DNA of 64,000 nt from Paenibacillus_F chitinolyticus_A. GTDB taxonomy: Bacteria; Bacillota; Bacilli; Paenibacillales; NBRC-103111. The stretch covers positions 4,898,001-4,962,000 of the forward strand of contig NZ_CP173427.1 of the NCBI RefSeq assembly GCF_045038035.1. The letters are read 5' to 3'. The notes below the pieces were generated by a model. That model ran no database searches and was not told the DNA's origin. It was given only the letters and a program-made list of their open reading frames with translations. Each line of letters starts with the position of its first letter. The stretch's first letter is position 1. Positions 60,759 to 64,000 of this stretch are shown in pieces. The translations under genes and the position numbers were made by a program.

Positions 60759-61739
60759 CTACTTCCATTGGAAGGTCGGTTTCAAGCTCTTGATCCCGTC
60801 GGACAGATCGTGATACTCCGCGCTCAATTTGGCGTCTTCCAGACTGTACTGCACATCCGACGGATAGCAGATGTATACGTGCCGGTCCCCTTTGGCGCCC
60901 AGATAGACGGTGCGGATCAGTTCGTTGGTCTGCTCGTAATCCTCTTCGAGGCCCACATTTACCGAAAAGAGAAGGCCGCCGGCGGCGGCTTTGCTCGCGC
61001 GATGAATGAACCGGACGGACGTGCCTTCTTCTTCGATGTCGATTTGGCCTTCCCACTCCGCCGGAAGTTTGAACGAATATCCGTACGTCTTGTTGGCGTA
61101 GGCCACCGTATTCAGCTTGCTCAAATCATAAACCTCCAAACTGCCGGGGCTGGGCCGCAGACGGCTCTCGTTTACTTTAAGCCGCTGCACGAACGTAACG
61201 GCCTCGGCCCGGCTCAGCGTATCGTCTTTGCCGAAGCCTTCCGGGGTACGCGCTTCTTTGCCTTCGGCCAGCCCCACATCCAGCAGATAGCGGATGGAAT
61301 CGTCCACGCTGTAATGTCTGCCCGATGCGCTTGCGAGAAGCTGGGCCGCCCTGCCTCTCGTCAGTCCTTTCCGAGCGGAAGCGTTCCTGTCGATGTCGGA
61401 CGTTTGAACGACCGGCCACCCCAGCCGGCTCGCATAGTCCACGTAAGGCGAAGCCCAATCGGGACTGCCCGGGTCCGGTTTGAAATCCGCCGGCCGGTAA
61501 GCGCGGATCAGCATGGCCAGAAACTCGTTTTGCACCACCGCCTGGGCAGGCTTAAATGTCCCGTCCGGGTAACCGTCGACAAATTTATCGCCCACCGCCC
61601 ATTCGATTGCTTCCCTGCCCCAGAAATCGCCGGGAACGTCTTTGAACGCGCTCCCTTCTCCGTAAGATGCGGAAGCGCAGACACCCGATAAACCGAAAGC
61701 CAACAGCGCAGCCGTGGCCGCTTTAGCCCCTTTTTTCAT
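60759..61739 (-). CDS. S-layer homology (SLH) domain exported protein
   Basis: 326 residues from ATG 61739 (GGAGAG upstream). Signal peptide ending ASASYGEG; SLH repeats: FKDVPGDFWGREAIEWAVGDKFVDGYPDGTFKPAQAVVQNEFLAML is a clear first repeat, with weaker second and third (residues 85-190). A C-terminal beta-rich domain (YGYSFKLPAEWEGQIDIEEEG...) resembles PsbP/lipoprotein-like folds that bind surfaces. SLH repeats attach proteins to pyruvylated secondary wall polymer. It faces the end of the GTPase/tubulin locus but is in opposite orientation. Confidence 0.88.
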   Translation of the reverse strand: MKKGAKAATAALLAFGLSGVCASASYGEGSAFKDVPGDFWGREAIEWAVGDKFVDGYPDGTFKPAQAVVQNEFLAMLIRAYRPADFKPDPGSPDWASPYVDYASRLGWPVVQTSDIDRNASARKGLTRGRAAQLLASASGRHYSVDDSIRYLLDVGLAEGKEARTPEGFGKDDTLSRAEAVTFVQRLKVNESRLRPSPGSLEVYDLSKLNTVAYANKTYGYSFKLPAEWEGQIDIEEEGTSVRFIHRASKAAAGGLLFSVNVGLEEDYEQTNELIRTVYLGAKGDRHVYICYPSDVQYSLEDAKLSAEYHDLSDGIKSLKPTFQWK

Positions 61740-61781
61740 AGCACCGGTCACTCTCCAGTCCCTTTAACGTATAAAACAAAT

Positions 61782-61814
61782 AAAAAAGACCGGACTCCCT
61801 TCCAGAAGTCCGGC
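61782..61814 (-). terminator. Terminator of the glycosyltransferase gene
   Basis: CCGGACT/AGTCCGG stem with a short loop, followed on the minus strand by GTCTTTTTTATTTG. It lies between the GT gene and the SLH gene. Confidence 0.65.
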
Positions 61815-61951
61815 CGCTTTCGCCTGATTTGGATCAAATGGAAGACTATTCCATGCTACCAAATTCAGGCAGTCTTTTAAAGTTACAACATTCTCCGCTT
61901 TCGTAACCATTTCAAGGATCTCCGTTCGGGCACGGGTCAGGCCGTACGCCG

Positions 61952-63214
61952 TTATTGCGGGTACAGCCGTGTGACGGAAGAAGACCTCCGGGACGACAGC
62001 GATTGAATCAGCACCGCGATCAGGTAGGCGGCAAAAATCGTAAAGATAAACAGGATCGGATACATGTATCTTGAGAACTGGACGAACGGAATATGGACCC
62101 CGATCACATACACGACCGTTAACGCCGCCACGAGAATATCTCCCCTGCGCTTGATCAAGGCCGCTATAAAGCCCGCGACTCCCAGCACGCACAAAATAAT
62201 ATGGAGAGCAAGAACGAAATGGTAAGACATGCCCCAGAAGTCCAGCCAGTAGAACGTCTGCTCGAAAGCCAAAATCGTTTTGTCGAACAAATACCATTTG
62301 AGCGTTTCAAACGGTTTCGTTTTCAGGCTGTATAAAATAATATGGCCGACTTTCTCCGTCGAGTCGTCGTAGACGTCCGGCGAATATTGCGGATATTCTT
62401 TAAAAAATCCCGGAGAAGGCTCGCCCGGAAGCACCCCCATCAGCATCGGATTACCCGACGAGTCCGTAAACGGGATAAACTTGCCGAAATGGACATAGTT
62501 CCGGACCCACCAGGGACTTAACAGCAGGCAGGCGGTCAGAACGATGGTCGCCGTGTACAGAACCATTTTCTTGAACGGGACCCGCCGGATCAGCCAAGTG
62601 ACGCCGATAATAAGCGGAAATAAAATAAATTGCGGCTTAAAATAAGCGCAAAGGGCCAGAAGAGCTCCGATTGCTATGTATTTGCCGACGGACGGCTTCT
62701 GGAGCGCGTACAAGGTCATGCACATCATCAGCAGGAAGATGATCTGGAAAATCCCTTCCGACAAGATTACACCGCTGGTGTAGTAGTTCGGCGGATAAAG
62801 AGCGGCGATGATACAAGCGACGAGCGCAACCCGGGAATTGAACATGTGCCGGGCGATAACGAACAGCAGATAAACGGAAGCCGCCTGCAGGACACATTGA
62901 AAGAGCCTGACGGCGATCGCCGTGTTCTCGTAATCCCCGAAGATCCACATAAAAAAAGCCAGCATCACGGGAAAGCCCGGCATAATGAACAAGGTCGGGT
63001 TCGGATAGCTTTTGTAAACGAGCGTCCCTTCCTCCAGAAGCACCTTGGCCGCATACATATATTTGACGTCGTCATTGTCCATTTTCTCGTAGGTACCGAG
63101 TAAAAAAGCGTCCCCGTAATAAAGCGCCGTAAATGCGGAAACGGCCAGTACAATTGCCATGAGCGCATATAAAATCCGTTTCGTTCTCAGGCTTTCTTCC
63201 TTTAAAGTAAACAT
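61952..63214 (-). CDS. Polytopic GT39-type (ArnT/PMT-like) glycosyltransferase
   Basis: 420 residues with about ten TM helices. The first extracytoplasmic loop contains the acidic motif EKMDNDDVKYMYAAK expected of GT-C lipid-linked-sugar transferases. A later loop has FTDSSGNPMLMGVLPGEPS. GGGAG lies 9 nt before the ATG. It probably transfers a sugar from polyprenyl-phosphate to a wall polymer, lipid or protein; acceptor unknown. Confidence 0.82.
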   Translation of the reverse strand: MFTLKEESLRTKRILYALMAIVLAVSAFTALYYGDAFLLGTYEKMDNDDVKYMYAAKVLLEEGTLVYKSYPNPTLFIMPGFPVMLAFFMWIFGDYENTAIAVRLFQCVLQAASVYLLFVIARHMFNSRVALVACIIAALYPPNYYTSGVILSEGIFQIIFLLMMCMTLYALQKPSVGKYIAIGALLALCAYFKPQFILFPLIIGVTWLIRRVPFKKMVLYTATIVLTACLLLSPWWVRNYVHFGKFIPFTDSSGNPMLMGVLPGEPSPGFFKEYPQYSPDVYDDSTEKVGHIILYSLKTKPFETLKWYLFDKTILAFEQTFYWLDFWGMSYHFVLALHIILCVLGVAGFIAALIKRRGDILVAALTVVYVIGVHIPFVQFSRYMYPILFIFTIFAAYLIAVLIQSLSSRRSSSVTRLYPQ

Positions 63215-63302
63215 TTTCCTATTCTCCCTTCCTCACCGGATCATCATACACTATCTTGGAGGAAGGGTTCAATACTTTGCCTTTATTTCCAAACGGGCCC
63301 AT

Positions 63303-63998
63303 CTAAAGGACGTCGGACGTTTCTATTTTACGGATGGACCAGAACGCGATCAGCACACCGGCGGCCGCAAAAACAAGCGGAAGGATATATCCGGCACTCA
63401 GCGAGAACCCCATGTTGTTCGAATCGGTGATGGTCACCAGAATGACGGCGGAGACAATCGTCGCCGGAACCGATTTCTTCATCATGCCGAACAGAAGCGG
63501 AATCAGGCAAACCCCTGCCGCCGACACGGCGTTCAGCAGAATGCGCAGGACGTGATCCACGACCATTGGGGCGGTTAACGTTTCGGGCACTATATTCAGC
63601 CAAGCGTCCGCCAGCAGAAAAACGCCGGTTACAAACAAGCCGGAGAACAGAACCGTAACGAAGGTCCAGAGACTGACCAGCAGCAGCTTGGCTGCCATGA
63701 TCTTTTTCCGGCGGACCGGGTAGGTGAACAGAATGTTGACCGTTTTGGCATTATACTCCCCGATCACAAGCTTGGCAAGAATGACGGAGGCAAAAATAAC
63801 GAAGGTGATCTTGACGAACCCGGTGATGACACCGAATGCCATCTTATAGTTCTGGTAAGCATCAATGACGTTGTCTATCTGTTCCGCCACATGAACACCG
63901 CCGATAAGCAGCAGAATCACGGCGTTGGCGATCAGAATGCCCGGGAAGTATCCGCCGATTTTATATTTTTTAAGCTCGAGTTTCATCAATTTAAGCAT
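63303..63998 (-). CDS. ABC-2 type transporter permease subunit
   Basis: 231 residues starting MLKLMKLELKKYKIGGY, the usual N-terminal cytoplasmic element of lantibiotic-immunity or BcrB-type ABC-2 permeases; six TM helices; the conserved EYNAKTVNILFTYPVRRKKIMAAKLLL segment. The start is two bases from the window edge, so its ribosome site and the ATPase gene that normally precedes it lie outside. The substrate cannot be inferred. Confidence 0.82.
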   Translation of the reverse strand: MLKLMKLELKKYKIGGYFPGILIANAVILLLIGGVHVAEQIDNVIDAYQNYKMAFGVITGFVKITFVIFASVILAKLVIGEYNAKTVNILFTYPVRRKKIMAAKLLLVSLWTFVTVLFSGLFVTGVFLLADAWLNIVPETLTAPMVVDHVLRILLNAVSAAGVCLIPLLFGMMKKSVPATIVSAVILVTITDSNNMGFSLSAGYILPLVFAAAGVLIAFWSIRKIETSDVL

Positions 63999-64000
63999 GG

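Overview
The window looks like a chromosomal segment of a Gram-positive, spore-former-type Bacillota of the Paenibacillus/Cohnella kind. The evidence is strong AGGAGG-type ribosome sites with many GTG and TTG starts, fairly high GC, an S-layer-homology protein, a YesN-like membrane AraC regulator, and close relatives of Bacillus genes (Amj, YcnJ/YcnI, PxpABC, LutABC, the rhaEW aldolase-dehydrogenase, OpuA, GbsR, YdeI). I saw no rRNA, tRNA, insertion sequence, prophage or CRISPR array. All assignments come from reading the sequence; no database search was run.

Layout. 1-8.3 kb: the end of an Amj-type lipid II flippase gene, a DUF418 membrane protein, a YcnJ-type copper protein, DUF2203, PhzF, and a two-gene c-di-GMP/response-regulator unit. 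8.6-11.6 kb: a very short transcription unit and the 5-oxoprolinase genes pxpBCA. 11.8-15.3 kb: an orphan MazF/PemK-like protein, a TVP38-type membrane protein, and a GGDEF-plus-HTH regulator divergent from a small protein, with a perfect inverted repeat between them. 15.5-17.7 kb: a LiaSR/DesKR-type two-component pair followed by YcnI. 18-25.3 kb: an oxidoreductase, thyA-folA, a TIM-barrel isomerase, small membrane proteins, a lipoprotein and a VanY-like carboxypeptidase. 25.5-32 kb: rhaEW, a RhaR-like DeoR repressor and lutABC, which together could convert rhamnulose-1-phosphate to DHAP and pyruvate by way of lactaldehyde and lactate. 32.2-38.4 kb: an RnfD-like protein with a Cys-rich partner, a VOC protein, a membrane AraC regulator, small proteins and GbsR. 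38.6-42.9 kb: the OpuA glycine-betaine transporter with a TIR-like gene at its 3' end, then a low-GC ydeI.

42.9-60.6 kb is the most unusual part: a ten-gene divergent locus for what looks like an envelope-spanning GTPase/tubulin machine. Seven minus-strand genes encode a secreted vWA protein with a transmembrane segment and cytoplasmic tail, a large tubulin-like GTPase with intact nucleotide motifs, a second protein with the same tubulin-like framework but no GTP-binding loops, a six-TM vWA protein, a beta-sandwich protein, a zinc-ribbon GTPase of the double-GTPase type, and a GAP1-type protein with one TM and extracellular Ig-like repeats. Three translationally coupled plus-strand genes encode a small TM protein, a zinc-ribbon TM protein and a membrane-anchored protein with a beta-rich ectodomain. 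GTPase, GAP1 and vWA families of this sort have been linked by comparative genomics to NTP-dependent conflict systems in multicellular-type bacteria; the function here is unknown.

60.7-64 kb holds an SLH-domain protein, a GT39-type glycosyltransferase and an ABC-2 permease at the edge. Several intergenic spacers carry degenerate tandem arrays with periods of about 42, 35, 12, 10 and 6 bp.
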